Assembly: GCF_002159705.1 (NCBI RefSeq)
Contig: NZ_NFJD01000004.1
Coordinates: 124,001 to 188,000, forward strand
DNA from: Elusimicrobium sp. An273
GTDB taxonomy: Bacteria > Elusimicrobiota > Elusimicrobia > Elusimicrobiales > Elusimicrobiaceae
DNA: 64,000 bases
Reading direction: 5' to 3'
Shown piece by piece: positions 53,334 to 60,468 of this stretch. Position 1 is the first letter of the stretch. Every line of letters starts with the position of its first letter. The notes beneath the pieces are model-generated. The model searched no databases. It was not told the DNA's origin and saw only the letters and a program-made list of their open reading frames with translations. The position numbers were made by a program, and so were the translations under genes.

Positions 53334-55067
53334 TTATTCTTTATACATCGGGTAAAAATAAATGCCCATATAGACCGGGTTATCCACAAAATTCTTTACG
53401 TTGGAACGCATCGCCCACAGGCCGGTGGGGTGCACGGTATAGATTTGCATGGCGTCTTCATACATAAAATTATGCACCTGGCGGTAGAGCAAGTTGCGTT
53501 TGGAAAAATCGGTCTCCGCGACGGCTTTTTCAATCAAGCGGTCGGCCAGCGGGTTTTTATACCCCTGCGACAGCGCATAGCGGCCTTGGCTGTGAATGAA
53601 CGGGAAATAAAAGTTATGGGCGTCAGCATAATCGGCCACCCAGCCGCGGGCCCACATGGGCATTTGGCGTTTGGCGGTCTTTTCCAAAAAGGCGGGCCAC
53701 GTTACGCCGCGCAAATCAATCTGGAATTTGGGGTTTAAACTTTCCACATTGCGTTTTAAAATTTCGCTGGCGATTTGGCGCATATCGCCGCTGGTGTTGT
53801 AGGTAATGGTAAATTTGAAACCTTTTTCCCACACTTGCCCGTTCCAAGCCTTTTGAAAATGTTCTTTGGCTTTTTCCAAATCGAAATGGTAGCGTTTAAA
53901 CCCGTCATCATAGCGCACCAATCCCGCCGGGGCCGGGCCGATGGCCCGCTCGCCGCGGCCTTCCATAGACTGTTCCAAAAACGCATCGTAATCAAACGCA
54001 TATTCAAACCCTTTGCGCAGGTCTTTGTCGGCAAAGAAATTGGACGGAATGCCCTGCCCGTCCAACTGGCCGGAACCGACGTCCGGGTTGGCCTGCATAT
54101 TGATATCCAGCGTAAAGAAAATCACCGGGTCGGTGCGCAGGCGGGGCAGATTGTCGTAGACGGTAATGTCCGGGTTTCCTTTTAATTGGGCAGCAAACTT
54201 GGTGGAAATTTCCGCCACGTCCGCATCGCCCGATTCCAGCATCAGGCGCAGGGTGGAGGGTTCGTCCACCGTCATCATATGAATGGTTTTCAGCCGCGGC
54301 GCACCCGCAAAATAGGCTTCGTTGGCGGCCAGCGTCAGGCGTTTGGCGGCAATATCCCACCGCTCCACCCGGAAGGGGCCCGTTCCGTTTTCTTGGGAAA
54401 AGAAAGGAGAAGAATCTTTGGAAAAATTGTTAAACTGTTTCCACGTTTCTTCAGTTCCGTCCCACGCAGCGCGCTGAACGGCCCACTTTTTGCTTACCAC
54501 ATAGCTCCACCGCGCCACGATAGACAAAAACGGCGCAAACGGACGCTTGAGGGTAACTACCACGTTATCCCCTTCTACGCGCACGGCGTCGGCCGCGTCT
54601 TGGAAATTTACGATAATGTTTCCGTCCGCATCGCGCGTGGAGGAAACCCCTAAAATCGGCTCTAGCAGCAGGCTGGAAGGGCCGCCCGATACGTCCGAAA
54701 GCAGAAAGCGCAACAACGAGTAGCGCACGTCTTCCGCCGTAAGTTCCGTTCCGTCGTGGAATTTAACGCCTTTTCGAATGGGAAAGGTATACGTCAGGCC
54801 GTCGGGCGAGATAAGCCCGTTTTCTTTGGTGGGAACCTGCGTGGAAAGAGAAGGCTCCAGCTCCGTTAAGGAACTGCCTTTAAATTTAAGCAGCGTATCA
54901 TATACGTTAATAAGCAACCCGTGGGTTACCCCGTCATACGAATAAACCGGATCCAGCGATTCCATTTCCCCTTTATGGGCCACAATTAAGGAATCTTTCA
55001 TCTCCTGCTGGGCACACGCCGCGCAGAGCAGCCCGGCCAAGCAAAGCATCAGCCAACTTTTTTTCAT
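53334..55067 (-). CDS. ABC-type (oligo)peptide-binding lipoprotein, SBP family 5
   Basis: The 577-residue protein has a lipobox (LLCAAC, about residues 14-19) and the family 5 fold: SLDPVYSYDGVTHGLLINVYDTLLKF, the signature YTFPIRKGVKFHDGTELTAEDVRYSL, and the C-terminal lobe around KGFKFTITYNTSGDMRQIASEI. It should bind peptides or similar ligands in the periplasm for an ABC importer. No permease or ATPase gene is near. It overlaps the C39-like gene by 4 nt, so the two act together. Confidence 0.88.
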   Translation of the reverse strand: MKKSWLMLCLAGLLCAACAQQEMKDSLIVAHKGEMESLDPVYSYDGVTHGLLINVYDTLLKFKGSSLTELEPSLSTQVPTKENGLISPDGLTYTFPIRKGVKFHDGTELTAEDVRYSLLRFLLSDVSGGPSSLLLEPILGVSSTRDADGNIIVNFQDAADAVRVEGDNVVVTLKRPFAPFLSIVARWSYVVSKKWAVQRAAWDGTEETWKQFNNFSKDSSPFFSQENGTGPFRVERWDIAAKRLTLAANEAYFAGAPRLKTIHMMTVDEPSTLRLMLESGDADVAEISTKFAAQLKGNPDITVYDNLPRLRTDPVIFFTLDINMQANPDVGSGQLDGQGIPSNFFADKDLRKGFEYAFDYDAFLEQSMEGRGERAIGPAPAGLVRYDDGFKRYHFDLEKAKEHFQKAWNGQVWEKGFKFTITYNTSGDMRQIASEILKRNVESLNPKFQIDLRGVTWPAFLEKTAKRQMPMWARGWVADYADAHNFYFPFIHSQGRYALSQGYKNPLADRLIEKAVAETDFSKRNLLYRQVHNFMYEDAMQIYTVHPTGLWAMRSNVKNFVDNPVYMGIYFYPMYKE

Positions 55068-56023
55068 TTTTTCCTCACTATATAAGCGGCTCCCCGTTTA
55101 TGGCGGAGCCACGCATTTGCAAATTCCCGCGCGTTATACGCGCGCAAAACAGTTTGCTTTTTAAGCGCGGCCGGATCGGCTACGCACACGGCGCCGTTTT
55201 CCCACCCGCACACCACTACCAAATGTCCCGCCGTGCGTTCCATCGCCGCGCCGGTCAGTTCCCCTCGCTCGTAAGCGATACTGGCCAACACCAGCGAGTC
55301 GGGCGTAACAAAATCTTTCAGCTCCGAAAGCGCCCCAAAGCGGCGCACATAAGCCTGTACCCCGCAGGATCCGGCATACGCCGTATTAAACACCCAGTTC
55401 CCATAAATGTTGGCGGACGCGTCATACACGCCCTGCATCACTTCTTCGGCAGAACAGGCCACCCCCAACGCATTGAGGGCCATGCAAAGGGAAACCGGGC
55501 TGCATACCCGCCGCCGGTCGGGGTGGTTTAATTCCATTTGGGAAATAGGTGCAATTTCTTTTTGAAAATGACCGGCAGGCAATCGGGCCGCTTTATTTTC
55601 TTCATACTCAAAAGGACTTCGTACCGCCGAAGCCGCCAAAAGCGTCAGCTTGGCTTCCCCGCAAAATTGAATCCGGTAGCGGTACGCCTGCGCCGGGCGG
55701 GCAAGCGCCAATTCATCCGTCTCCACGCGGCCGAAAGCGCTATCCTGTGACGGGAAACTTTTTTTAATCCCTTGTGAAAAAAGCCCCAGCTTAAAAAAAT
55801 CGCTCCACTTGCCCTCTTCCAACACTTGGGCTTCCAATAAAATAAAGCTGTCTTTGGGGGCCGCATAATTGAGCGAAAACACCAGCGAAGCAAACGGAAA
55901 AGCCGTTTGAATAGGGGCAGAAAGTTCCGTGCGGATACCGTCCGTGAACGATTCCCGTTCCACATCCGCAGGCGTATGAAAAGCATTTAAAACGGGCGAC
56001 TGCCAAGACGCATGCTGAACCAT
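55064..56023 (-). CDS. C39-like cysteine peptidase domain protein
   Basis: The 319-residue protein lacks a signal peptide. The first half is a beta-rich domain. The second half has a papain-like C39_2 pattern with the catalytic Cys in VCSPVSLCMALNALG, His in TAGHLVVVCGW, and Asp in VADPAALKK. It is cotranscribed (ATGA overlap) with a peptide-binding lipoprotein. It begins only 12 nt after tRNA-Pro on the same strand, so it may share that promoter. Peptide trimming is an inference. Confidence 0.7.
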   Translation of the reverse strand: MVQHASWQSPVLNAFHTPADVERESFTDGIRTELSAPIQTAFPFASLVFSLNYAAPKDSFILLEAQVLEEGKWSDFFKLGLFSQGIKKSFPSQDSAFGRVETDELALARPAQAYRYRIQFCGEAKLTLLAASAVRSPFEYEENKAARLPAGHFQKEIAPISQMELNHPDRRRVCSPVSLCMALNALGVACSAEEVMQGVYDASANIYGNWVFNTAYAGSCGVQAYVRRFGALSELKDFVTPDSLVLASIAYERGELTGAAMERTAGHLVVVCGWENGAVCVADPAALKKQTVLRAYNAREFANAWLRHKRGAAYIVRKK

Positions 56024-56035
56024 AGCAAAACCTTA

Positions 56036-56108
56036 TCGGGGCACCCGGACTTGAACCGGGAACCTCCCGCTCCCAAAGCGGGCGCTCTACCACTTGAGCC
56101 ATGCCCCG
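56036..56108 (-). tRNA. tRNA-Pro (anticodon TGG)
   Basis: Acceptor CGGGGCA/TGCCCCG, anticodon stem CCCGC/GCGGG with loop TTTGGGA (anticodon TGG), and T-arm CCCGGTTCAAGTCCGGG are all visible. CCA is not encoded, and no terminator separates it from the C39-like gene. Confidence 0.92.
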
Positions 56109-56117
56109 AATGTGTAT

Positions 56118-56145
56118 ATTGTAGCAATTTTGCGCGCCTTTCCAA
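56118..56145 (-). promoter_or_regulatory. Promoter of tRNA-Pro
   Basis: On the minus strand TTGGAA (56145-56140), a 16-nt spacer and TGC-TACAAT (-10 at 56123-56118) precede the tRNA by 9 nt. Confidence 0.6.
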
Positions 56146-56188
56146 ACGGAAAATCAGGAGCATCCCAACCCGCAAACAACCGAAGGGC

Positions 56189-56279
56189 GGCCCGGCTCGC
56201 GGTTTTGCCCTTGCAAAAGCGCAACGCAAAACATCGCTCCGCCTTTCAAGTCCGGCCGCGCACCAAGCAGTTGGTGCGC
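56189..56279 (-). ncRNA. Putative structured element, copy A
   Basis: This is the same 91-nt fold as copy B, read on the minus strand: a 9-bp hairpin with loop CTGC, a 4-nt link, and a 65-nt domain with nested stems. One substitution relative to B lies at a terminal wobble of the inner stem. Confidence 0.45.
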
Positions 56280-56317
56280 TTGGGCGCAAAAAACCCGCGC
56301 TTGCACGCGGGTTTAAA
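56189..56317 (-). repeat. 129-bp direct repeat, copy A
   Basis: It is identical to copy B (56367-56495) except for one base at 56225. It contains a terminator hairpin (56291-56315) and the structured element at 56189-56279. The repeat period is 178 bp. Confidence 0.95.
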
Positions 56318-56366
56318 TGCTCTTTTGCTTGCCTTCCGGTAAAATGCCTGACCGCATTTTCCTGCA

Positions 56367-56457
56367 GGCCCGGCTCGCGGTTTTGCCCTTGCAAAAGCGC
56401 AAAGCAAAACATCGCTCCGCCTTTCAAGTCCGGCCGCGCACCAAGCAGTTGGTGCGC
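56367..56457 (-). ncRNA. Putative structured element, copy B
   Basis: On the minus strand the first hairpin (56457-56436) has arms GCGCACCAA / TTGGTGCGC around CTGC. The 65-nt domain (56431-56367) starts GGAC and ends GGGCC. It has stem GGC/GCC, stem GTTTTGC/GCAAAAC, and an inner stem TTTGC/GCAAG. Loops and stem positions match copy C on the other side of the tRNA pair, with compensatory changes. Confidence 0.5.
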
Positions 56458-56465
56458 TTGGGCGC

Positions 56466-56493
56466 AAAAAACCCGCGCTTGCACGCGGGTTTA
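56466..56493 (-). terminator. Terminator of the CAT tRNA
   Basis: On the minus strand the stem AAACCCGCG / CGCGGGTTT is followed by TTT. A second copy lies at 56288-56315. Confidence 0.85.
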
Positions 56494-56497
56494 AAAC

Positions 56498-56571
56498 TGC
56501 GCCCACCAGGACTTGAACCTGGAACCCACCGATTATGAGTCGGTTGCTCTAACCGATTGAGCTATAGGCGC
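56498..56571 (-). tRNA. tRNA with anticodon CAT (elongator Met or Ile2)
   Basis: Acceptor GCGCCTA/TGGGCGC (one G-T pair), D-arm AGCTCAATCGGTTAGAGC, anticodon stem ACCGA/TCGGT with loop CTCATAA, and T-arm CCAGGTTCAAGTCCTGG are visible. The CGACTCATAATCG arm resembles the lysidine-modified tRNA-Ile2, but elongator Met cannot be excluded by eye. CCA is not encoded. TGT-TATAAT at 56593-56585 (minus) is its likely promoter. Confidence 0.88.
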
Positions 56572-56657
56572 TAAATCTTTTTTTATTATAACAAATTAAA
56601 ACCTTGGACGGGGAAATGCAAGCGAAAAACGAAAAATTTTCTCTTTTCCCAAAAATG

Positions 56658-56666
56658 TGCTAAAAT
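56658..56666 (+). promoter_or_regulatory. Promoter of tRNA-Gln
   Basis: TGC-TAAAAT lies 11 nt before the tRNA 5' end. Confidence 0.55.
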
Positions 56667-56677
56667 ATTTATGTTGA

Positions 56678-56751
56678 TCCGGGATGGTGTAATGGTAACA
56701 CGGATGCCTCTGGAGCATTAATTCTAGGTTCGAGTCCTAGTCCCGGAACCA
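56678..56751 (+). tRNA. tRNA-Gln (anticodon CTG)
   Basis: Acceptor TCCGGGA/TCCCGGA, anticodon stem GATGC/GCATT with loop CTCTGGA (anticodon CTG), and T-arm CTAGGTTCGAGTCCTAG are visible. It is the only one of the five tRNAs here with an encoded CCA (56749-56751). Its 3' end and terminator are duplicated at 56930-56969. Confidence 0.92.
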
Positions 56752-56781
56752 GATTTTAACCGCCTGTAAGGGCGGTTTTTT
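56742..56781 (+). repeat. 40-bp direct repeat, left copy (tRNA-Gln 3' end plus terminator)
   Basis: This 40-bp stretch covers the last acceptor bases, CCA and the terminator stem ACCGCC/GGCGGT (56759-56776) with its T-run. It is identical to 56930-56969, offset 188 bp. The arrangement looks like an attachment-site duplication around a small insert. Confidence 0.9.
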
Positions 56782-56929
56782 ATTGGCCGGGAAAGCAGGC
56801 CAACTGCTTGGCCTGCGCTAGGACGAGAAAGCCGCAGCGTTGTACGAGTTTGCCCCCGGCAAGGCGAGTACCGCGAGGCGGGGCCGACCGCGCCGCACGT
56901 CAGTAAGGCGACGGGTGGCAGAGGCCCGG
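56782..56929 (+). other. Small insert between duplicated tRNA-Gln 3' ends
   Basis: This 148-nt GC-rich insert has no gene. It begins with GGCCGGG (56785-56791), matched by CCCGGCC (56925-56931) as a terminal inverted repeat. It contains structured element C and an unexplained 40-nt tail. Confidence 0.7.
56795..56885 (+). ncRNA. Putative structured element, copy C (diverged)
   Basis: The first hairpin (56795-56816) has arms GCAGGCCAA / TTGGCCTGC around CTGC. The 65-nt domain (56821-56885) aligns with copy B at about 45 positions with one gap. Stems GCC/GGC, GTAC/GTAC and TTTGCC/GGCAAG occupy the same places as in B. The paired bases differ in a compensatory manner, while AGCG, CCGCGAG and GGGCC are kept. 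Confidence 0.5.
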
Positions 56930-56969
56930 CCCGGAACCAGATTTTAACCGCCTGTAAGGGCGGTTTTTT
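56930..56969 (+). repeat. 40-bp direct repeat, right copy
   Basis: It is an exact copy of 56742-56781, including an orphan acceptor 3' half with CCA and a second terminator. No tRNA body precedes it. Confidence 0.9.
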
Positions 56970-56992
56970 CTAGGTATAAATTCCCTTTGCCT

Positions 56993-57037
56993 CTAGGCCA
57001 AAAGACCTTTGCGCCGCACACGCAAAGACGGTACTAT
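56993..57037 (+). promoter_or_regulatory. Shared promoter/operator module, copy 2
   Basis: The 25-nt block at 56993-57017 matches 3197-3221 at 21 of 25 positions and ends 26 nt before the ATG, as there. TTGCGC at 57009-57014 and TACTAT at 57032-57037 are 17 nt apart. The -10 ends 6 nt before the ATG. Confidence 0.6.
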
Positions 57038-57043
57038 TATAAT

Positions 57044-57793
57044 ATGAACAAGTTTTTAAAATCCGTTTTTTGCCTTAGTTTTTTAGCAACTTTCTTACTG
57101 GCTCCGTCCACTCCGGCCCATGCCCAAAAATGGCGCACGCTTAAAAAAGCCTTGTTCCTGCCCCAAATACAAACTCAAGGCATTATCCTACAAACCCGGC
57201 TGGAACGCACGGTGCTGCGCGCCGTGAGGCGCATGCCCAAGCGCCCCTATCCCTTGCAAGTGTCCTTTCAGCAAGGCGCGTATCATTTTACTACTCCCAG
57301 CACACTGCTGGCTCCCGCCGGGCAGTTAACCTATAGCCGCAACCTGCCCCCCTTTCCGCTGCCCAACCAAAAAAACGAAATGTACCGCGGCATGGTGCTG
57401 GATGAACACGGGGACGACTTGCGCCATATCTTAAAAAACGGGTTGGAAGTATCCAAATCCCACTACGAAATTTTCGCGCCCTATAACGGGGTGGAGTATC
57501 CGGAAGGAACCAAAGCCATTTATGCCGCCGCCACTTCCCGCCAGGCCATTCCTTTCTTAATTCCCGATGCAGGCAAAACCGGCCTCTCGGTATTGCTGCA
57601 CCTCAAGCGGGTGGGCTGGCGCCCGGTCGTTTCCATTCCGCACGACATTCCGCCTTCCTGGATTTTGCGCGTCAGCGCGTTATTAAATATAGACGGGCAG
57701 CTGCGCTGGGGCGAGCTGAAATTAAATAAAGACGGCACGTTTTCTTTCTTTCCTTATCCGCCGGCTCCCGTTTCTTCGGTTTCTCATCCATAA
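57044..57793 (+). CDS. Secreted protein with ADP-ribosyltransferase-like motifs
   Basis: The 249-residue protein has a signal peptide (cleavage near AHA-QK, about residue 29). In the second half, MYRGM, then a GL-containing helix end (ILKNGLEVSKSHY), then AIYAAATSRQAIPFL and finally RWGELKL follow the order of the R, S-T-S and E motifs of ADP-ribosyltransferase folds. This is a motif-level resemblance only. Signal peptide style and promoter are shared with the secreted protein at 3248. There is no Shine-Dalgarno site. A secreted effector or toxin-like enzyme is one possibility. Confidence 0.5.
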   Translation: MNKFLKSVFCLSFLATFLLAPSTPAHAQKWRTLKKALFLPQIQTQGIILQTRLERTVLRAVRRMPKRPYPLQVSFQQGAYHFTTPSTLLAPAGQLTYSRNLPPFPLPNQKNEMYRGMVLDEHGDDLRHILKNGLEVSKSHYEIFAPYNGVEYPEGTKAIYAAATSRQAIPFLIPDAGKTGLSVLLHLKRVGWRPVVSIPHDIPPSWILRVSALLNIDGQLRWGELKLNKDGTFSFFPYPPAPVSSVSHP

Positions 57794-57794
57794 A

Positions 57795-57823
57795 AAAGGC
57801 CTCCCGAAACGGGAGGCCTTTTA
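57795..57823. terminator. Bidirectional terminator
   Basis: The stem AAAGGCCTCCCG / CGGGAGGCCTTT is flanked by A and T runs. It serves the secreted protein (+) and the ankyrin protein (-). Confidence 0.85.
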
Positions 57824-57836
57824 AATCAGAAATTTT

Positions 57837-58448
57837 TCAGCGCAGCGGCTGCAAAATGGAAAGCACCAACATCGCTTGGCGGTAGTCGGTTTTTTCCTGG
57901 TCGGACAGTTGCGGATTTTCCGCCAAGGCTTGGGCCACGGTTTTGCCTTCCGGGCCGGGGAGGTCCGGGTCGGCCTTGGCCCGAAGCAGCGATTTAATGA
58001 TACCGGCATTATTGTATTGCGCCGCCAAAAACAAAGCGGTATTTCCTTCGTTGTCCGCCGCGTTCACGTGGGCGCCGTTTTTGGTAAATTCTTCCAGCAC
58101 GTCCACCGAAGGGTTATACTGCGCCGCCACCATAAGAGCCGTTTGGCCGTTTTCGTCGGCGATATGCAAATTGGCGCCCGCTTCCAGCAAGTCCCGCACC
58201 ACTTGCGGATCCTGCGCCGCGCGGGCCGCATAAAAAAGAGCCGTCTTGCCGGATTTGTCGCGGATGTTGATATCTTCGCTTTTTTCAATCAGTTTCACGG
58301 TATCGTTTAATTCCGCATGGTTTTCAATGGAACGCATCAACCGCGTGGCGCCGCGTGCGTCGGTATCTTTGTTGTGATAGCGCAAATACAGCCCGCCGCA
58401 CAGTATGCCGATGACAATTAAAACCGTTACTACCGTACTCATTTTCAT
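57837..58448 (-). CDS. Membrane-anchored ankyrin-repeat protein
   Basis: This 203-residue protein has one N-terminal TM helix (VVTVLIVIGILCGGLYL). Four to five ankyrin repeats follow (DKSGKTALFYAARAAQDPQVVRDLLEAGANLHI, DENGQTALMVAA, DNEGNTALFLAA, GPEGKTVAQALAE). The repeats should face the periplasm or outside. The ATG at 58448 is chosen because GGGGG lies 9 nt upstream; 58442 is also possible. The partner is unknown. It is divergent from lysS. Confidence 0.8.
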   Translation of the reverse strand: MKMSTVVTVLIVIGILCGGLYLRYHNKDTDARGATRLMRSIENHAELNDTVKLIEKSEDINIRDKSGKTALFYAARAAQDPQVVRDLLEAGANLHIADENGQTALMVAAQYNPSVDVLEEFTKNGAHVNAADNEGNTALFLAAQYNNAGIIKSLLRAKADPDLPGPEGKTVAQALAENPQLSDQEKTDYRQAMLVLSILQPLR

Positions 58449-58512
58449 ATGCAAAAACCCCCGTGATTTATTGTATCAATTATTAATCCCTCCGCGCGTC
58501 CACTTCCCAATT

Positions 58513-58521
58513 TGCTACAAT
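58513..58521 (+). promoter_or_regulatory. Promoter of lysS
   Basis: TGC-TACAAT is followed by a leader of about 25 nt with AAGAGG before the ATG at 58553. Confidence 0.5.
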
Positions 58522-58552
58522 AGAATTAATACCAATGTAAGAGGTTTTACCG

Positions 58553-60085
58553 ATGTCAACCGAACATACGCAACATACACACAACAACGCACTGGATGAA
58601 ATTATCGCCCAGCGCTACGCGGAAATAGACGAAATCCGCAAAATGGGCATTGCCCCCTATCCCAACCGCTGCGAAAAACAGATTTCCTGCTTGGACGCCA
58701 AAAACGCGGCCGAAGGAACCGAAGCCGTTACCGCCGGACGCCTGATGCAGCTGCGCCTGATGGGGAAAGCTGCCTTTGCGCATCTGCGCGATTTTTCGGG
58801 CCGGGTGCAGCTCTATATTTCCAAAGACAATTTGGGCGAAGAATCCTACGCTTTTTTTAAAAAACATATCGCCGTGGGGGATTTTGTATCCGTTACGGGG
58901 CACGTATTTGTAACCAAAACCGGCGAGAAAACCATTAAGGTAACCAAACTTACGCTTTTGTCCAAAGCCATCCGCCCCATGCCGGAAAAATACCACGGCC
59001 TGCAGGACACGGAAGTCCGCTTCCGCAAGCGCCATTTGGATTTAATTGCAAACGAAGACGTAAAAGATATTTTCATCAAACGCGCCAAAATTATTACCTC
59101 TATTCGCAAAACATTGGACGACAAGGGATTTTTGGAAGTGGAAACCCCCATTTTGAACCCCGATGCCGGCGGCGCCGTGGCGCGCCCGTTTGAAACGTAC
59201 CACAACGCGCTTAAAATGCCGCTGTATATGCGTATTGCGCTGGAACTGTATCACAAGCGTTTGATTATCGGCGGGATGGATAAGATTTATGAAATCGGGC
59301 ATATGTTCCGTAACGAAGGCATTGACACCACCCACAACCCCGAATTTACGATGATGGAACTCTATCAGGCGTATGGGGACGTGAACACCATGGCGGATCT
59401 GTTTGACGAAATTTTGGGCAACGCCGCCAAAGCCATTGGTATTGAAAAAATTCACTTCCGCGGGCACGAAGTAGACCTGCGCCCGCCCTACACCCGCGTG
59501 CACATCCCGGAAAAATGGAAAGAAATGTTCGGCCGCGATATCCACGAAGTGTTAGACGGCCGCCAATTCAACCGCGCCAAATTGGAAGAAGTCGCCAAAG
59601 AACAAGGCGTCAAGTTTACGGCGGACGATTCCGACTCCGATATTTTTGACGAACTCTTTGAAGGCAAACTGCTGGCGGAATATCACAACCCCGTAATCGC
59701 GATGGATTACCCCACCGCGGTGAGCCCCTTCTCCAAGACCAAACCGGGCGATCCGGAAATTGTGGAACGCTTTGAAGTGTTTGTAAACGGGCAGGAGCTG
59801 GGCAACGCCTACACCGAGCTAAACGACCCGGCCGACCAGCTGCAACGCCTCAAAGACCAGGCCGCCGCCAAAGCCATCGCCAAAGGCGAAGACGCCAAAA
59901 ATGCCGATATCGTGGACGCCGATTACATTGAAGCCATGGAAAGCGGCATGCCGCCTACTGGCGGGATGGGCATCGGGATTGACCGCATCGTCATGATGCT
60001 CACGGGGCAAGACTCCATCCGCGAGATTATCTTGTTCCCCACGCTTAAAAAGCTGGACGAAAAAGAAGAAAAAGCCGAAAAATAA
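58553..60085 (+). CDS. lysS: Lysyl-tRNA synthetase, class II
   Basis: The 510-residue enzyme has an N-terminal OB-fold anticodon-binding domain (VTAGRLMQLRLMGKAAFAHLRD). The class II core has motif 1 around VETPILNPDAGGAVARPF, motif 2 FRNEGIDTTHNPEFTMMELYQAY, and motif 3 GIGIDRIVMMLTG. It charges tRNA-Lys in the cytoplasm. Confidence 0.97.
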   Translation: MSTEHTQHTHNNALDEIIAQRYAEIDEIRKMGIAPYPNRCEKQISCLDAKNAAEGTEAVTAGRLMQLRLMGKAAFAHLRDFSGRVQLYISKDNLGEESYAFFKKHIAVGDFVSVTGHVFVTKTGEKTIKVTKLTLLSKAIRPMPEKYHGLQDTEVRFRKRHLDLIANEDVKDIFIKRAKIITSIRKTLDDKGFLEVETPILNPDAGGAVARPFETYHNALKMPLYMRIALELYHKRLIIGGMDKIYEIGHMFRNEGIDTTHNPEFTMMELYQAYGDVNTMADLFDEILGNAAKAIGIEKIHFRGHEVDLRPPYTRVHIPEKWKEMFGRDIHEVLDGRQFNRAKLEEVAKEQGVKFTADDSDSDIFDELFEGKLLAEYHNPVIAMDYPTAVSPFSKTKPGDPEIVERFEVFVNGQELGNAYTELNDPADQLQRLKDQAAAKAIAKGEDAKNADIVDADYIEAMESGMPPTGGMGIGIDRIVMMLTGQDSIREIILFPTLKKLDEKEEKAEK

Positions 60086-60100
60086 CTCTGACGTGCTTAG

Positions 60101-60135
60101 AAAAAAACCCGCACTTTTTAAGGTGCGGGTTTTTT
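60101..60135 (+). terminator. Terminator of lysS
   Basis: The stem AAACCCGCAC / GTGCGGGTTT is followed by TTTT. A-runs on the other side make it usable for the minus-strand pilin locus too. Confidence 0.85.
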
Positions 60136-60149
60136 CGTAAAAAGATCGT

Positions 60150-60467
60150 TTACAACTCTTCCACCATTACATTGTTTCCCATCGTGGCGAACATATCGCA
60201 CACGGGCTTGCCCAGGGCCGATTCATATCCGCAATATCCTCCCCAATTGCTCCCGTCACTGGTACTTACATAGCCTTTATAATAATCATTGGTGTCGCCG
60301 TTATTGCGGTAAAACTGGATTTCGCACCTTTTCGTTTCACAAAAAATACTATAGGAATAATTTTTGCTCCCGCAGGTTCCCGCAAACGAGCCCTCGCAAT
60401 CCAAACTGGAAGATACGTCTATATCCAGCAAACCTTCTTTTAAAAGTTCGGTGTGGTGTGGCCGCCG
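60150..60467 (-). pseudogene. Truncated pilin C-terminal cassette
   Basis: This open frame on the minus strand encodes a pilin-like C-terminal half (ELLKEGLLDIDVSSSLDC... ending GGYCGYES-ALGKPVCD-MFATMG) with no prepilin leader, no Shine-Dalgarno site and only a TTG as possible start. The YC-x-GK-x-CD pattern matches the C-terminus of the intact pilin just upstream. It begins 2 nt past that pilin's stop in another frame. It is either a deletion remnant or a silent cassette for recombination. Confidence 0.65.
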
Positions 60468-60468
60468 A

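Larger units (their letters stand above)
56367..56495 (-). repeat. 129-bp direct repeat, copy B
   Basis: It lies directly downstream of the CAT tRNA on the same strand and contains that tRNA's terminator (56466-56493) and structured element B. Confidence 0.95.
56146..56497. other. Gene-free stretch between two tRNA genes
   Basis: No convincing protein gene is present; the open frames here are GC-rich artefacts. The stretch holds two 129-bp direct repeats with terminator hairpins and a structured element, listed separately, plus a 49-nt unique spacer at 56318-56366. Confidence 0.7.

Noticed and set aside
56410-56445. Degenerate tRNA T-arm (TTCAAGTCCGG followed by ACCA) on the plus strand in the repeat
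   Set aside because: The five bases before the loop do not pair with those after it, and no acceptor or anticodon arm fits. The match looks accidental within element A/B.
56189-56495. CRISPR array
   Set aside because: There are only two copies, the repeat is 129 bp long with one 49-nt spacer, and no cas gene is in the window.
56189-56538. Small open frames in the tRNA-flanking repeats, some with near-identical translations
   Set aside because: Their similarity comes from the 129-bp DNA repeat. They run through terminators and tRNA genes, lack ribosome sites, and the DNA is better explained by structured stems.
56993-57043. GEMM/c-di-GMP-type riboswitch suggested by an ACGCAAAG string before the 57044 gene
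   Set aside because: The conserved block overlaps the predicted -35 and -10 boxes, so it would not be transcribed. The riboswitch core and second helix are absent.
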